NCBI GenBank assembly: GCA_903830945.1
Contig: CAIKVT010000058.1
Location: 1 to 64,000, forward strand
Direction of reading: 5' to 3'
Source: an uncultured Elusimicrobia bacterium
Lineage (GTDB): Bacteria > Elusimicrobiota > Elusimicrobia > UBA1565 > UBA9628
DNA: 64,000 bases
The position numbers were made by a program, and so were the translations under genes. Each line of letters begins with the position of its first letter. The first letter of the stretch is position 1. This document shows positions 32,744 through 40,001 of the stretch, piece after piece. The notes beneath the pieces are model-generated. The model was not told where the DNA came from. It saw only the letters and a list, made by a program, of their open reading frames with translations, and made no database searches.

Positions 32744-33358
32744 ATGAATCCTCTGGCGCAAGGCTTCTGGCTCGGCTTGGCCACGGGGCCGTACTGTTTC
32801 GCGGCATGCGCACCCTTTCTGGTCTCTTACCTCTGCGCCGAGGGGAGGCCGGCTTTTGGCGACAATCTTAAATCTCTGGCGCGCTTCTTGGCCGGCCGGT
32901 TCATGGCCTACCTCATCTTCGGCGCGGCCGCCGGAGCCGTGGGCGCCGTGGTGAGTAGTTCCGTGCCTGTCTGGCTTCCGGCCGCGACTCTGGCCATAAG
33001 CGCTTTTCTGATGCTTGCGTGCTCTGTGGTCCAGAGTTTCCCGCGGGTCTCCTGGTGCCTGGCCGCGGGGAGATGGACGACGCCGCATAGGCTGCCTTTC
33101 GCCATGGGGTTCCTGACCGGGATCAATGTCTGCCCGCCTTTCTTGACCGGGATGGTGGTGGTCTTGGCCATTGGCAGCGCCGCGGGCGGCGTCGCCTTCT
33201 TCATGGCCTTCTTCGCGGCGACCTCGCTCTACTTGCTGCCGGTGTTGGGGGTCTGGCCCTGGCTTTCTCACTTGCGGGCCCGGAGCATCGGCCGCTGGGC
33301 GCTCGGGCTCGCCGGCGTGTGGTATCTTGCGCAAGCCGCCCGGCTGCCCTGGCGCTGA
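32744..33358 (+). CDS. CcdA/DsbD-like (SafE-type) membrane protein
   Basis: A 204-residue protein with about six membrane helices. Two Cys-Pro-type motifs, YCFAACAPFLVSYL in the first helix and TGINVCPPFLTGMVVV in the fourth, match the thiol-exchange helices of CcdA/DsbD transmembrane domains (the 'sulfite exporter TauE/SafE' DsbD_2 group). It may pass electrons across the membrane to periplasmic thioredoxin-like proteins; no such partner lies beside it. It is convergent with the S1/P1 nuclease gene, with 181 bp between them in which I see nothing. Confidence 0.78.
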   Translation: MNPLAQGFWLGLATGPYCFAACAPFLVSYLCAEGRPAFGDNLKSLARFLAGRFMAYLIFGAAAGAVGAVVSSSVPVWLPAATLAISAFLMLACSVVQSFPRVSWCLAAGRWTTPHRLPFAMGFLTGINVCPPFLTGMVVVLAIGSAAGGVAFFMAFFAATSLYLLPVLGVWPWLSHLRARSIGRWALGLAGVWYLAQAARLPWR

Positions 33359-33539
33359 TCTTCAGGGCACGGCTCGTTCCAATCCGGGGAAGTTCCGCTA
33401 CCGGGCTCGAGACCGGGTCAGGGGGCCTCTCTTCCGTGTTGTGTTGGACCATCTGGAGGAGTTCGCTGTGCGCCTAGCCTCGCCGCATTCTGTGTTTTCT
33501 CCTCACGCTCAGGTCTATGTTTCGCCAGGCGACCGGACG

Positions 33540-34577
33540 CTACTCGAAGTCGGGGCGCTCGGGAAGCTGCGGGAGCTTCAGCGGCTTGGGCTGCCGGCGC
33601 GCTCGGCTGGGCTGATCGCCGGAGCCGAAGGCTTGTTCCAACAAGGCGGCAAGGCGCACGCCCGCTTTTTCAAGGCGCTCGTTGACGATGGGCTCCATCG
33701 CGTCGTGATAGCTCGCGCCCAGTGTGCTCCCGAAGCAGGCCGGACCATCCGGCCCCTTGCCGTAGTAGTCGGGATAAACATGGGTTTGCGCGATCTGGAA
33801 TGTCTCGAGCGCCGCGGTCCCGACGTAATCGCCTTGCGTCCATAAAGTCACGTCCATGCCTTGCAGCGCCCGCTCCAGCTGCCCGCTGAGGGCGACGGGG
33901 TCATTGACGTTGTCGGAAGGCGCCACGAGATGGTCCCACAATGAATGCAGATTGAGCGGATACTTCGGGTCTTGCGATTCGGTCCAGGTGATCTTTTTGT
34001 TGTTGCCGCCGCGGTCATCCACTCCATCGACGAACTCCGTGGCGCAGTGCAGAGGTTGGTGTAGGTCGCCGACGAAATGCACCAGGAACATGAGAGAGGT
34101 CGTGTCCTGAGGATCCTTCTGCAGGGCCTGGGACTCCGCCCGGATCTGGTCCACGACGCAGTTCGCGTTGGGGCAATAGGCTTCCATATCCGCCGCCTCC
34201 CGCGGAGAAGCGGTGATAGGGACATCGATGAAATGCCAGGACGCGCTCTGGGGCTGCATGGAGAACTTGCCGCAAACGCCGGATGGCGCCAGCCCATCGC
34301 TGTCGCCTACTGTCGTGCAGTCGTCCTCCTCGGCGCCCAAACCCCGGAGTTGATCGGCGCAGACTGAGAGGTCCGCCAACGTCGCATGGGGAGCGAGTCC
34401 GTTGAGCACGGACTGGATGTTGATCTTCGCACCGTCGCTTAAGCGATTCCAAGCGATTATCGCCACGGTGCGATGCCCGTTGGAGGACCAGGCTAACAGG
34501 GCCTGCGGGCAGATTAAGAGCGCGACCGCCATGGCCAAGGCTGGCCAGTTTCTATATCGCAATTCGCATAATCGCAT
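33540..34577 (-). CDS. Exported S1/P1-type nuclease
   Basis: A 345-residue protein with a signal peptide (LAMAVALLICPQALLA) and the trinuclear-zinc ligands of S1/P1 nucleases: mature N-terminal Trp in AWSSNGHRTVA, WHFIDVP, HFVGDLHQPLHC and NLHSLWDHLV. Cleavage right before Trp exposes the N-terminal Trp ligand as in the family, which supports the start at MRLCELRY (AGGA five bases upstream). Earlier GTG and ATG codons in the same frame are alternatives. It degrades single-stranded DNA and RNA outside the cytoplasm. The C-terminal 25 residues are basic and proline-rich. Confidence 0.9.
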   Translation of the reverse strand: MRLCELRYRNWPALAMAVALLICPQALLAWSSNGHRTVAIIAWNRLSDGAKINIQSVLNGLAPHATLADLSVCADQLRGLGAEEDDCTTVGDSDGLAPSGVCGKFSMQPQSASWHFIDVPITASPREAADMEAYCPNANCVVDQIRAESQALQKDPQDTTSLMFLVHFVGDLHQPLHCATEFVDGVDDRGGNNKKITWTESQDPKYPLNLHSLWDHLVAPSDNVNDPVALSGQLERALQGMDVTLWTQGDYVGTAALETFQIAQTHVYPDYYGKGPDGPACFGSTLGASYHDAMEPIVNERLEKAGVRLAALLEQAFGSGDQPSRARRQPKPLKLPQLPERPDFE

Positions 34578-34773
34578 AGGAATCCTCATTCTCACATGAT
34601 AAGGTAGCATAGGTTTAGGCTTGCCTCTGAAACTTGTCAAGGGTCCGTTTCCTGGGATTCGCCAATCCTCCCGGCGGCGATGACCTGCCAGCCGCTTAGG
34701 CTGACCGTTGACTAGAGCCGGAACTCGGCCGGCCTGACGGCGTTTTTTAGGATTCGTGTATTTAATGTATCAT

Positions 34774-34789
34774 AGGGGCTTCGGCCCCT
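34774..34789 (+). other. UUCG-tetraloop hairpin upstream of the [12 protein letters not shown] gene
   Basis: AGGGGC TTCG GCCCCT, a 6-bp stem closed by C-UUCG-G, an exceptionally stable RNA hairpin. It lies just after TTTAAT and TATCAT hexamers and about 100 bases before the gene, so it is probably at the 5' end of that mRNA. Otherwise the 312-bp gap holds only one copy of the recurring ~30-nt motif. Confidence 0.45.
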
Positions 34790-34834
34790 TGCAGGGGGCT
34801 GAAGACGGAAGGATTGCATCAGAACAGAAGAGTT

Positions 34835-34866
34835 GGGTGAGGGGAGGTTCTCGAAGCCGGGTTATG
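34835..34866 (+). repeat. Recurring ~30-nt motif, copy 1
   Basis: Core GGGAGGTTCTCGAAGCCGGG, followed by TTATG. It is similar to sequences at 51804-51834 and 53583-53613 (shared TCGAAGC followed by a GGGT-like run, preceded by a GAGG-rich stretch). It lies 24 bp before the [12 protein letters not shown] gene. Confidence 0.45.
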
Positions 34867-34889
34867 TCTTCTGACCATGGGGAGTTGCC

Positions 34890-35645
34890 ATGAACGAGCA
34901 TAAAATTACTATCCAAGTCACTGTCTCGCGCCGGACATTCGTCTGTGCGGCGGCGGTCCTGATCTTATGCTGCGCCGCCAACGAGTTGGTCTCCGAGAGC
35001 ATGACCATGACGACGTATTACCCGGCACCTTCGGGTGTTTACAAACGGCTGACCACGACGGGCCCAGGGAATACCGTCCTGGTTCAATACGGTGGCTCTG
35101 TAGGCATCGGGACCGGGACTTCTGTGCCTACCCAACTTCTGGATGTGGCAGGCAGCGCCCACTTTTCTGGTAATGTCTCCATTGGGAGAGCAACCGCTCC
35201 CTCCGCGTTGTCTGTCGCCGGCGGCGTCCAAATGGGGCCTGACACCTCGGCCTGCACCATGGACAAGGAAGGGACGTTGATGTGGAGTGCGGGGGCTCTG
35301 CAGGTTTGTACGGGCGGTAACTGGACACGATTGGCTCCCTTGCTTTCCCCAACCCCAACCCCAACCCCAACTCCAACCCCATACCCACACCCAACCCCGA
35401 CCCCGACCCCGACCCCAACTCCAGTCCCGACCCCGACACCGTCCCCGCGCGGCACACTCGCCGGTAGCTGCCACGGTCCTGGTGTCGCTACTTGGCCGGC
35501 GACTAGCTGTGTATATCCAGACGCTCAGATCGACGACCTCGTCACAGCCTGCGCGGCCGGCTGGGAGCCTAACCCGAGTACGCATCTGTGTGTAGGGCCC
35601 GGCTCTCACTCGGGGTGCGGCTCCAGGACGTGCATCAAACAGTAA
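34890..35645 (+). CDS. Exported [12 protein letters not shown]-motif protein with Pro-Thr repeat
   Basis: A 251-residue protein. A hydrophobic N-terminus ([18 protein letters not shown]) is followed at once by the motif [19 protein letters not shown], then [20 protein letters not shown] and FSGNVSIGR, which resemble the repeats of phage tail-fibre-like or surface proteins. A Pro-Thr linker of about 34 residues leads to a Cys-containing C-terminal domain ([19 protein letters not shown]). The [12 protein letters not shown] motif is, as I recall, frequent in Elusimicrobiota surface or pseudopilin-like proteins. The function is unknown. GGGGAG precedes the ATG. Confidence 0.75.
   Translation: MNEHKITIQVTVSRRTFVCAAAVLILCCAANELVSESMTMTTYYPAPSGVYKRLTTTGPGNTVLVQYGGSVGIGTGTSVPTQLLDVAGSAHFSGNVSIGRATAPSALSVAGGVQMGPDTSACTMDKEGTLMWSAGALQVCTGGNWTRLAPLLSPTPTPTPTPTPYPHPTPTPTPTPTPVPTPTPSPRGTLAGSCHGPGVATWPATSCVYPDAQIDDLVTACAAGWEPNPSTHLCVGPGSHSGCGSRTCIKQ
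35347..35448 (+). repeat. CCAACC/CCGACC tandem hexamer repeat (Pro-Thr linker)
   Basis: About 16 imperfect copies of a six-base unit CC(A/G)ACC inside the coding region, encoding alternating Pro and Thr. In-frame length variation by slippage is likely. Confidence 0.85.
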
Positions 35646-35762
35646 TAGGTATCGTCTTCCAGGCTTGTCGTCAATCGGTGGGGCGGTTCCTCACGCCACG
35701 GGTCGTCGGAGGGACTGCGGTTCGCTGCCGCATGCCGCATGTGCTAGAATACCAACAAGATT

Positions 35763-37001
35763 ATGCTGGTATTTGCCTATAAAGCCAAGGGTGCTGACGG
35801 GAATATCATAGAAGGCACTGTCGACGCGGAGGAGCAGAAGGCCGCGGTCGCGCGCCTTCGCGACCAGAAGCTGGTCATCCTGGAGATCGGCGAGAAGATC
35901 ACCGGCCCGCTTGAAATGCTCAAGGCCCTCTTCAAGCGCAAGGGTAAGGTCTATACGCGTGACTTGGTGCTCTTCTCGCGCCAGCTCTCCACCTTGGTGG
36001 GCGCGGGCGTGCCCATCGTGCAGAGCTTGGCCATCCTGGAAAACCAGGCCGAGAATCCGGCCTTCAAGGAGGTTTTGAACGCCGTGCGCGTCGATATCGA
36101 GAGTGGACTCTCCATCTCGGACGCCCTCCGCAAGCATCCGGACGCTTTCCCCGAACTCTACACATCCATGATCAAGGCCGGCGAGCTGGGCGGCATACTC
36201 GACACCATCCTGGAGCGTCTGACCGCCTATTTGGAGAGCAACGAGGCCTTGAGGGCGAAGGTCAAGTCCGCGATGATGTATCCCCTCATCGTGCTGAGCA
36301 TCTGCTTCATCATCACCGTCTTCCTGCTTACCTTCGTCATCCCGCGCTTCGCCGCTATCTTCGAGAGCTTCGGGGCCCAGTTGCCTCTTCTGACTCAGAC
36401 CCTGCTCGACCTCTCTACGTTCGTCAAGCAGCCCGTGCATTTCATAGGCATCGCTTTGTCTCCGGTGGGGCTCTGGTACGCTTATAAGCGCGCCTATAAG
36501 ACGCCTATGGGGCAGAAATGGATCGACAGCCAGACGCTGAAGCTGCCCCTTTTTGGCATCATCCTTAAAAAGGTGGCCGTGGCACGCTTCACCAGGACTT
36601 TGGGGACGCTCATCAAGTCCGGTGTGCCGATCCTTCAGGCTCTGGAGACGGTGGCTTCTACCGCCGGAAACGTGGTCATCGCAGAGGCGGTGCTGGGGGC
36701 GCGCGAGTCCATCCGTGAGGGCGGGCACCTCAGCGACCCGCTCAAGAAATCCGGTGTTTTCCCCAACATGGTCACCGCCATGATCTCGGTCGGCGAGGAG
36801 ACCGGCGCGCTCGACACCATGCTCTCCAAGATCGCGGACTTCTACGACCAGGAGGTCGACACCGCGGTCAAGGGATTGACTTCGCTCATCGAGCCCATCG
36901 TCATCGTGGTCATGGGCACCATCGTGGGCACCATCGTCGCCGCCATGTTCCTGCCCATGTTCAGCATGGGTGAGCTGGCGGGCAACATGGAAGGCAAATA
37001 G
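35763..37001 (+). CDS. pilC: Type IV pilus / type II secretion inner-membrane platform protein
   Basis: A 412-residue protein with two T2SF domains and about three membrane helices. FSRQLSTLVGAGVPIVQSL and IKAGELGGILDTILERL belong to the first domain. FTRTLGTLIKSGVPILQAL and MISVGEETGALDTMLSKIA belong to the second. It forms the base on which the ATPase assembles pilins. TAGAAT lies 12 bases before the start without a good ribosome site. No other pilus genes are nearby, so it stands apart from its system. Confidence 0.93.
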   Translation: MLVFAYKAKGADGNIIEGTVDAEEQKAAVARLRDQKLVILEIGEKITGPLEMLKALFKRKGKVYTRDLVLFSRQLSTLVGAGVPIVQSLAILENQAENPAFKEVLNAVRVDIESGLSISDALRKHPDAFPELYTSMIKAGELGGILDTILERLTAYLESNEALRAKVKSAMMYPLIVLSICFIITVFLLTFVIPRFAAIFESFGAQLPLLTQTLLDLSTFVKQPVHFIGIALSPVGLWYAYKRAYKTPMGQKWIDSQTLKLPLFGIILKKVAVARFTRTLGTLIKSGVPILQALETVASTAGNVVIAEAVLGARESIREGGHLSDPLKKSGVFPNMVTAMISVGEETGALDTMLSKIADFYDQEVDTAVKGLTSLIEPIVIVVMGTIVGTIVAAMFLPMFSMGELAGNMEGK

Positions 37002-37017
37002 GTCCGTCGCTTCCCCC

Positions 37018-37317
37018 ATGGCGGCAATGAACCTGGTCATACAGGAGTACGCAAAGAAGCTCAAGAAGGCACTGGAGCATTTGCGCTACAGCCACAACAA
37101 AGTCCGACGTTTGCCCGCGGACTCATCGAAACTTGACGAAGAGCAGTTGGAGACGTGGGAGAGCTTTGCGGCGCGGTTTGCGCGCGTGGTCGACTTATTT
37201 CTTACGAAGTACCTCCGTGCGGTCGTGCTCCAGGACGATCCTGGTTTTGAGGGCTCCTTGAGGGATTTTGTCAATCAAGCCGAGAAAATCGGGCTGATTG
37301 GAAGCGCTCAGCGCTGA
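37018..37317 (+). CDS. HEPN-domain toxin, N-terminal part (frameshifted)
   Basis: A 99-residue helical product (LKKALEHLRYSHNKVRRLP, ARFARVVDLFLTKYLRAVVL, GSLRDFVNQAEKIGLIGSAQR) matching the first part of HEPN proteins paired with MNT nucleotidyltransferases. It stops at TGA exactly where the family continues with a Trp and the RNxxxH helix. That missing half is encoded in the overlapping frame at 37317-37457. The change CGCTGGATGG to CGCTGATGG (one lost G) would explain the break. Start is ATG 37018 or 37027. It is either inactivated, read by frameshifting, or a sequencing error. Confidence 0.65.
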   Translation: MAAMNLVIQEYAKKLKKALEHLRYSHNKVRRLPADSSKLDEEQLETWESFAARFARVVDLFLTKYLRAVVLQDDPGFEGSLRDFVNQAEKIGLIGSAQR

Positions 37318-37457
37318 TGGCCATCCGCGAGCTCAGGAATATCACGGCTCATGAATGCGCCGAGGAAGAATTGAGCGGATATTTCAAGCGAGCCAGGAAG
37401 CTGGCTGGTGAACTTTTGCGGGTCGAGAATATCCTGAAAAAGGCCAAGATCCGGTAG
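37317..37457 (+). CDS. HEPN-domain toxin, C-terminal part with RNxxxH motif
   Basis: A 46-residue frame that overlaps the previous stop as TGATG. It begins MAIRELRNITAHECAEEELS, carrying the HEPN catalytic R-N-x3-H motif (RNITAH), and ends LLRVENILKKAKIR. It joins naturally to the upstream HEPN frame and ends 5 bp before the MNT gene. As a separate polypeptide it would lack the rest of the bundle, so I read it as the displaced 3' part of one gene. Confidence 0.6.
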   Translation: MAIRELRNITAHECAEEELSGYFKRARKLAGELLRVENILKKAKIR

Positions 37458-37462
37458 AGGCG

Positions 37463-37822
37463 ATGAGGCTGCGCCGGCAGGAAATCGCCGCGATTATCCA
37501 AGTCCTGGGCGCTCATCTCAAAGAGCGTTCGGCCGCGCTCTACTTGTTCGGCAGCAGGACGCAAGATCAGCTGAAGGGCGGAGATATAGACCTCTTGGTG
37601 TTGGCGTCGTCGGCGGTGGTAAAGGGCTTGCGCACGGGGAAGCACTTCCTGTTGGCCGAGCTTAAGAAGGAACTCGGGGATCAGCGCATCGATCTGACTT
37701 TGGCCGAGCCGGCCAAGGCGCGGCGAGACCCTTTCCTCTCGTGCGCGCTCCGGGCCGCGGTCCTCCTTAAACGATGGGGGCCTGTTGACGGCGGAGGCCG
37801 CAAAGGCTTGCAGGACGGATAA
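37463..37822 (+). CDS. MNT-type minimal nucleotidyltransferase (antitoxin)
   Basis: A 119-residue protein with the nucleotidyltransferase signature LYLFGSRTQDQLKGGDIDLL (GS...DxD) and a later Asp in QRIDLTLAEP. In HEPN/MNT toxin-antitoxin systems this partner modifies the HEPN RNase by AMPylation and neutralises it. AGAGGCG precedes the ATG. It is intact while its toxin partner appears frameshifted. Confidence 0.85.
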   Translation: MRLRRQEIAAIIQVLGAHLKERSAALYLFGSRTQDQLKGGDIDLLVLASSAVVKGLRTGKHFLLAELKKELGDQRIDLTLAEPAKARRDPFLSCALRAAVLLKRWGPVDGGGRKGLQDG

Positions 37823-37844
37823 GCCCGCCTCGACAATCTTCGCC

Positions 37845-39152
37845 TCAGCCCAGCAGTTCCTTACCGCGCAGTAACCGGTGGTACTTGATCCCGAAGCGGT
37901 GCGCCTCGTCGCGCAGGCGCTGCAGCAGCCTCAGAGCAGGCCGGCTGCGTTCCAGGATGAGCGACTCGGGTCTGTCGGGCAAGAAGATCTCCTCGATGCG
38001 CTTGGCTAGCGCCGCCACCGGGATGCGCAGCTTGAGTTCCCGGATCTCCTCCAAGGCGGCGCCCAGCTGGCCTTTGCCCCCGTCTATGAAGATGAGGTCG
38101 GGAAGCGCGGAGCCTTCCCGCTGCAGGCGGCCGTAGCGCCGCCGCACGGCCTCGGCGATGGACGCGAAGTCATCGATACCAGAGACCTCGCGCAGTCGGA
38201 ACCTGCGATAGTGGTCTTTGTGCGGCTCTCCGCCCTGGAAGCAGACCATGGCGGCCACGAGCTGGCGCCCTTGGAAATGAGAGACGTCGAAGCATTCGAT
38301 GTGGAAGGGGGCTGTGGATAGGTTCAGCGCGGCCTGCAAGTCCGTGACCGAGCGGCTGGCCGCCAGGGGCTGGGCTAGATCTCCCGCGCCGATCGCGCGC
38401 ACGCGCACCCGTTCGCCGATCTGATCGAGGGCGGCTAAGTTGTCGCGTAGGCGGGCGGCGCGCTCATACTCCAGCTTTCGCGAGGCCTCGCGCATCTCGC
38501 TCTCGAAGCGCCGGCGCAGGTCCGCGTGGCGGCCCGAGAAGAACAGCACGGCGTCCCGCGCCACTCGGCGGTAGTCGCGACGGCTGATGTGGCCCGCGCA
38601 GGGCGCCGGGCAGTCCTTGGTGTGGTAGTAAAGGCAGGAGTGCAGGGTGCGCGGGTCCAAGGGCTTGTCCATACTGAAGTCCCAGCGGCAGGGGCGCAGG
38701 GGGAAGAACTTCCGCTTCCAGAGATGGTCGAGCAGGCCCTTGATGGGCGAGACCTTGGGATAGGGGCCGAAGTAGAGGGCGCCGTCCTTGAGCTTGCGGC
38801 GGGTCAGCAGGATGCGGGGGAAGTCCTCCCGCACCGTGATCTTGACGTAGGGATAGGACTTGTCGTCCTTCCACATGGCATTGAAGAAGGGCTGGTGCTC
38901 ATGAATGAGGCGCCGCTCCAGAAGTAGGGCCTCGCGCTCCGAGCCGCAGGGGACGTAATCGATGGCGCGGATCAGCGGCGTCAGGTAGGTGTTCTTGAGG
39001 TCGGGCTTGTTTGGGTTGAAATACTGGGCCACGCGCTTGAAGAGGTCTTTGGCCTTGCCGATGTAGAGGATGGCGCCGTCGGCGTCGCGCATGAGGTAGA
39101 CGCCGCAGGCGTGCGGGACGTGGGAGCGGTCCGGCCCGGACGGCCCTTGCAT
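37845..39152 (-). CDS. uvrC: UvrC-type excinuclease subunit lacking the C-terminal HhH domain
   Basis: A 435-residue protein with the UvrC order: GIY-YIG nuclease (GVYLMRDADGAILYIGKAKD), Cys-rich segment, UVR motif (SRKLEYERAARLRDNLAALD), and the RNase H-like endonuclease domain with FDVSHFQGRQLVAAMV, LIFIDGGKGQLGA and DEAHRFGIKYHR (the D-D-H triad). It then stops at KELLG, whereas typical UvrC (about 600 residues) continues into a tandem helix-hairpin-helix domain. Start MQGPSGPD lies six bases after TATAAT with no ribosome site, so the mRNA is probably leaderless. Confidence 0.88.
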   Translation of the reverse strand: MQGPSGPDRSHVPHACGVYLMRDADGAILYIGKAKDLFKRVAQYFNPNKPDLKNTYLTPLIRAIDYVPCGSEREALLLERRLIHEHQPFFNAMWKDDKSYPYVKITVREDFPRILLTRRKLKDGALYFGPYPKVSPIKGLLDHLWKRKFFPLRPCRWDFSMDKPLDPRTLHSCLYYHTKDCPAPCAGHISRRDYRRVARDAVLFFSGRHADLRRRFESEMREASRKLEYERAARLRDNLAALDQIGERVRVRAIGAGDLAQPLAASRSVTDLQAALNLSTAPFHIECFDVSHFQGRQLVAAMVCFQGGEPHKDHYRRFRLREVSGIDDFASIAEAVRRRYGRLQREGSALPDLIFIDGGKGQLGAALEEIRELKLRIPVAALAKRIEEIFLPDRPESLILERSRPALRLLQRLRDEAHRFGIKYHRLLRGKELLG

Positions 39153-39158
39153 ACACGT

Positions 39159-39164
39159 ATTATA
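39159..39164 (-). promoter_or_regulatory. -10 box of uvrC (leaderless)
   Basis: TATAAT on the minus strand, six bases before the ATG. No clear -35 is visible. Confidence 0.55.
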
Positions 39165-39191
39165 CAATCACGGCGGCAGAAATCGCGGGCG

Positions 39192-39208
39192 GCGTTGACG
39201 GTGGCCGT
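39192..39208 (+). repeat. 17-bp direct repeat, left end of the ORF6N cassette
   Basis: GCGTTGACGGTGGCCGT, identical to 39963-39979. The two copies bracket the ORF6N gene and its operators. Confidence 0.75.
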
Positions 39209-39216
39209 GGCGCATC

Positions 39217-39747
39217 TTAAGATCCTCCCGGATCAGCGGACTTGAAGCCGATGCGGCGGCGCGGTTCGGGCGGGGACTCTAGAAAGCCGCGGATGGCGGC
39301 GAAGAGAGCCCGGATTTGGACATCGTGCGTCCTGACCTTGCCCTCGAGCTCCGAGAGCTTGTCTGCGAGTTCTTTGTGGGCGGCTACCATACGGCGCATG
39401 CGATTGAAAGCACGCACGATCTGGATGCTGGCCGCGACCGCGATGGGACTTTTAAGCACTGAGGCCAGCATGACGGCACCGTGCTCGGTGAATGCCGCCG
39501 GCAGGTTTGGGGAGAATTTTAGTCTCTGCAAGTGGCCGTGATTCGCCACCAATGCCGTTTTCTCCTCTTTCGTGAGGCGGAACATGAAGTCCCCGGGAAA
39601 GCGCTCCCGGTTGCGCTTTACTGCCTCATTCAGCCGGAAAGTGGGAATCCGGTAGATGCGCGCGAGATCCGCGTCCAGCATGACGTTCTGTCCGCGGATG
39701 CGCAGGATGCGACGGTCTACGGCGGTAGGCTCGATTCCGTGATCCAT
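39217..39747 (-). CDS. ORF6N (KilA-N-related) DNA-binding domain protein
   Basis: A 176-residue protein. The ORF6N domain spans about residues 10-100: LRIRGQNVMLDADLARIY, TFRLNEAVKRNRERFPGDFM, and AAFTEHGAVMLASVLKSPIA. A coiled-coil follows (HKELADKLSELEGKVRTHD) and then a basic tail. These phage-derived proteins are thought to bind DNA; a defined role is lacking. I start at MDHGIEP. The open frame extends 65 codons further, through the palindromes, which it would translate as SQFMMTS and SQFAMTS. Similar SQxxTS peptides occur inside many ORF6N proteins, so a longer product cannot be excluded. Confidence 0.82.
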   Translation of the reverse strand: MDHGIEPTAVDRRILRIRGQNVMLDADLARIYRIPTFRLNEAVKRNRERFPGDFMFRLTKEEKTALVANHGHLQRLKFSPNLPAAFTEHGAVMLASVLKSPIAVAASIQIVRAFNRMRRMVAAHKELADKLSELEGKVRTHDVQIRALFAAIRGFLESPPEPRRRIGFKSADPGGS

Positions 39748-39808
39748 AATATATATACGAGTTGGAGGCCATTTTGTTCCATTCGACCTGACATGAAGCG
39801 GAGAGGTC

Positions 39809-39823
39809 ATCGCAAATTGCGAT
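39809..39823. promoter_or_regulatory. ORF6N operator-like palindrome 1
   Basis: ATCGCAAATTGCGAT, a near-perfect 15-nt palindrome upstream of the ORF6N gene. It belongs to a set of three with consensus ATCRYARAYTGYGAT. Confidence 0.6.
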
Positions 39824-39844
39824 AACCTTCTGAAGCCAGAAGTC

Positions 39845-39859
39845 ATCATAAATTGTGAT
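39845..39859. promoter_or_regulatory. ORF6N operator-like palindrome 2
   Basis: ATCATAAATTGTGAT, 36 bp centre-to-centre from palindrome 1. Its flanks GTC and GAC extend the symmetry to 21 bp. Confidence 0.6.
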
Positions 39860-39882
39860 GACCTCCCGCGGTCCGTCCGACT

Positions 39883-39897
39883 ATCGCAGACTGCGAT
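39883..39897. promoter_or_regulatory. ORF6N operator-like palindrome 3
   Basis: ATCGCAGACTGCGAT, 38 bp centre-to-centre from palindrome 2, with flanking T and A extending the symmetry. Confidence 0.6.
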
Positions 39898-39962
39898 ATG
39901 TATTTTTCTACTGGTCGAGTTGACATGACGGTTCAGGCTCATCTTGCATTGGACAACTCTGA

Positions 39963-39979
39963 GCGTTGACGGTGGCCGT
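39963..39979 (+). repeat. 17-bp direct repeat, right end of the ORF6N cassette
   Basis: GCGTTGACGGTGGCCGT, identical to 39192-39208. It includes the TTGACG that serves as the rpsT -35 box. Confidence 0.75.
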
Positions 39980-39995
39980 CAGGAAGTGATTTAAT
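39966..39995 (+). promoter_or_regulatory. Promoter of rpsT
   Basis: TTGACG, an 18-bp spacer, then TTTAAT, ending six bases before the rpsT ATG. Transcription is expected to begin at the start codon. Confidence 0.7.
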
Positions 39996-40001
39996 CTACC
40001 T

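Larger units (their letters stand above)
39192..39979. mobile_element. Putative ORF6N cassette bounded by 17-bp direct repeats
   Basis: An insertion-like unit of 771 bp plus one repeat copy, lying between divergent uvrC and rpsT. It holds one ORF6N gene and three palindromes. The right repeat contains the TTGACG -35 box of rpsT, so the element seems to have entered the uvrC-rpsT promoter region and rebuilt the site. No transposase or integrase is encoded inside, so it would have to move with outside enzymes. The mobility is inferred. Confidence 0.5.

Noticed and set aside
33171-33845. 224-codon plus-strand frame spanning the end of the CcdA-like gene and the S1/P1 nuclease
   Set aside because: It is antisense to the nuclease and overlaps the membrane protein in another frame; the composition reflects G+C bias.
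35128-35609. Gly/Val-rich minus-strand frames opposite the Pro-Thr repeat
   Set aside because: They are antisense products of the hexamer repeat.
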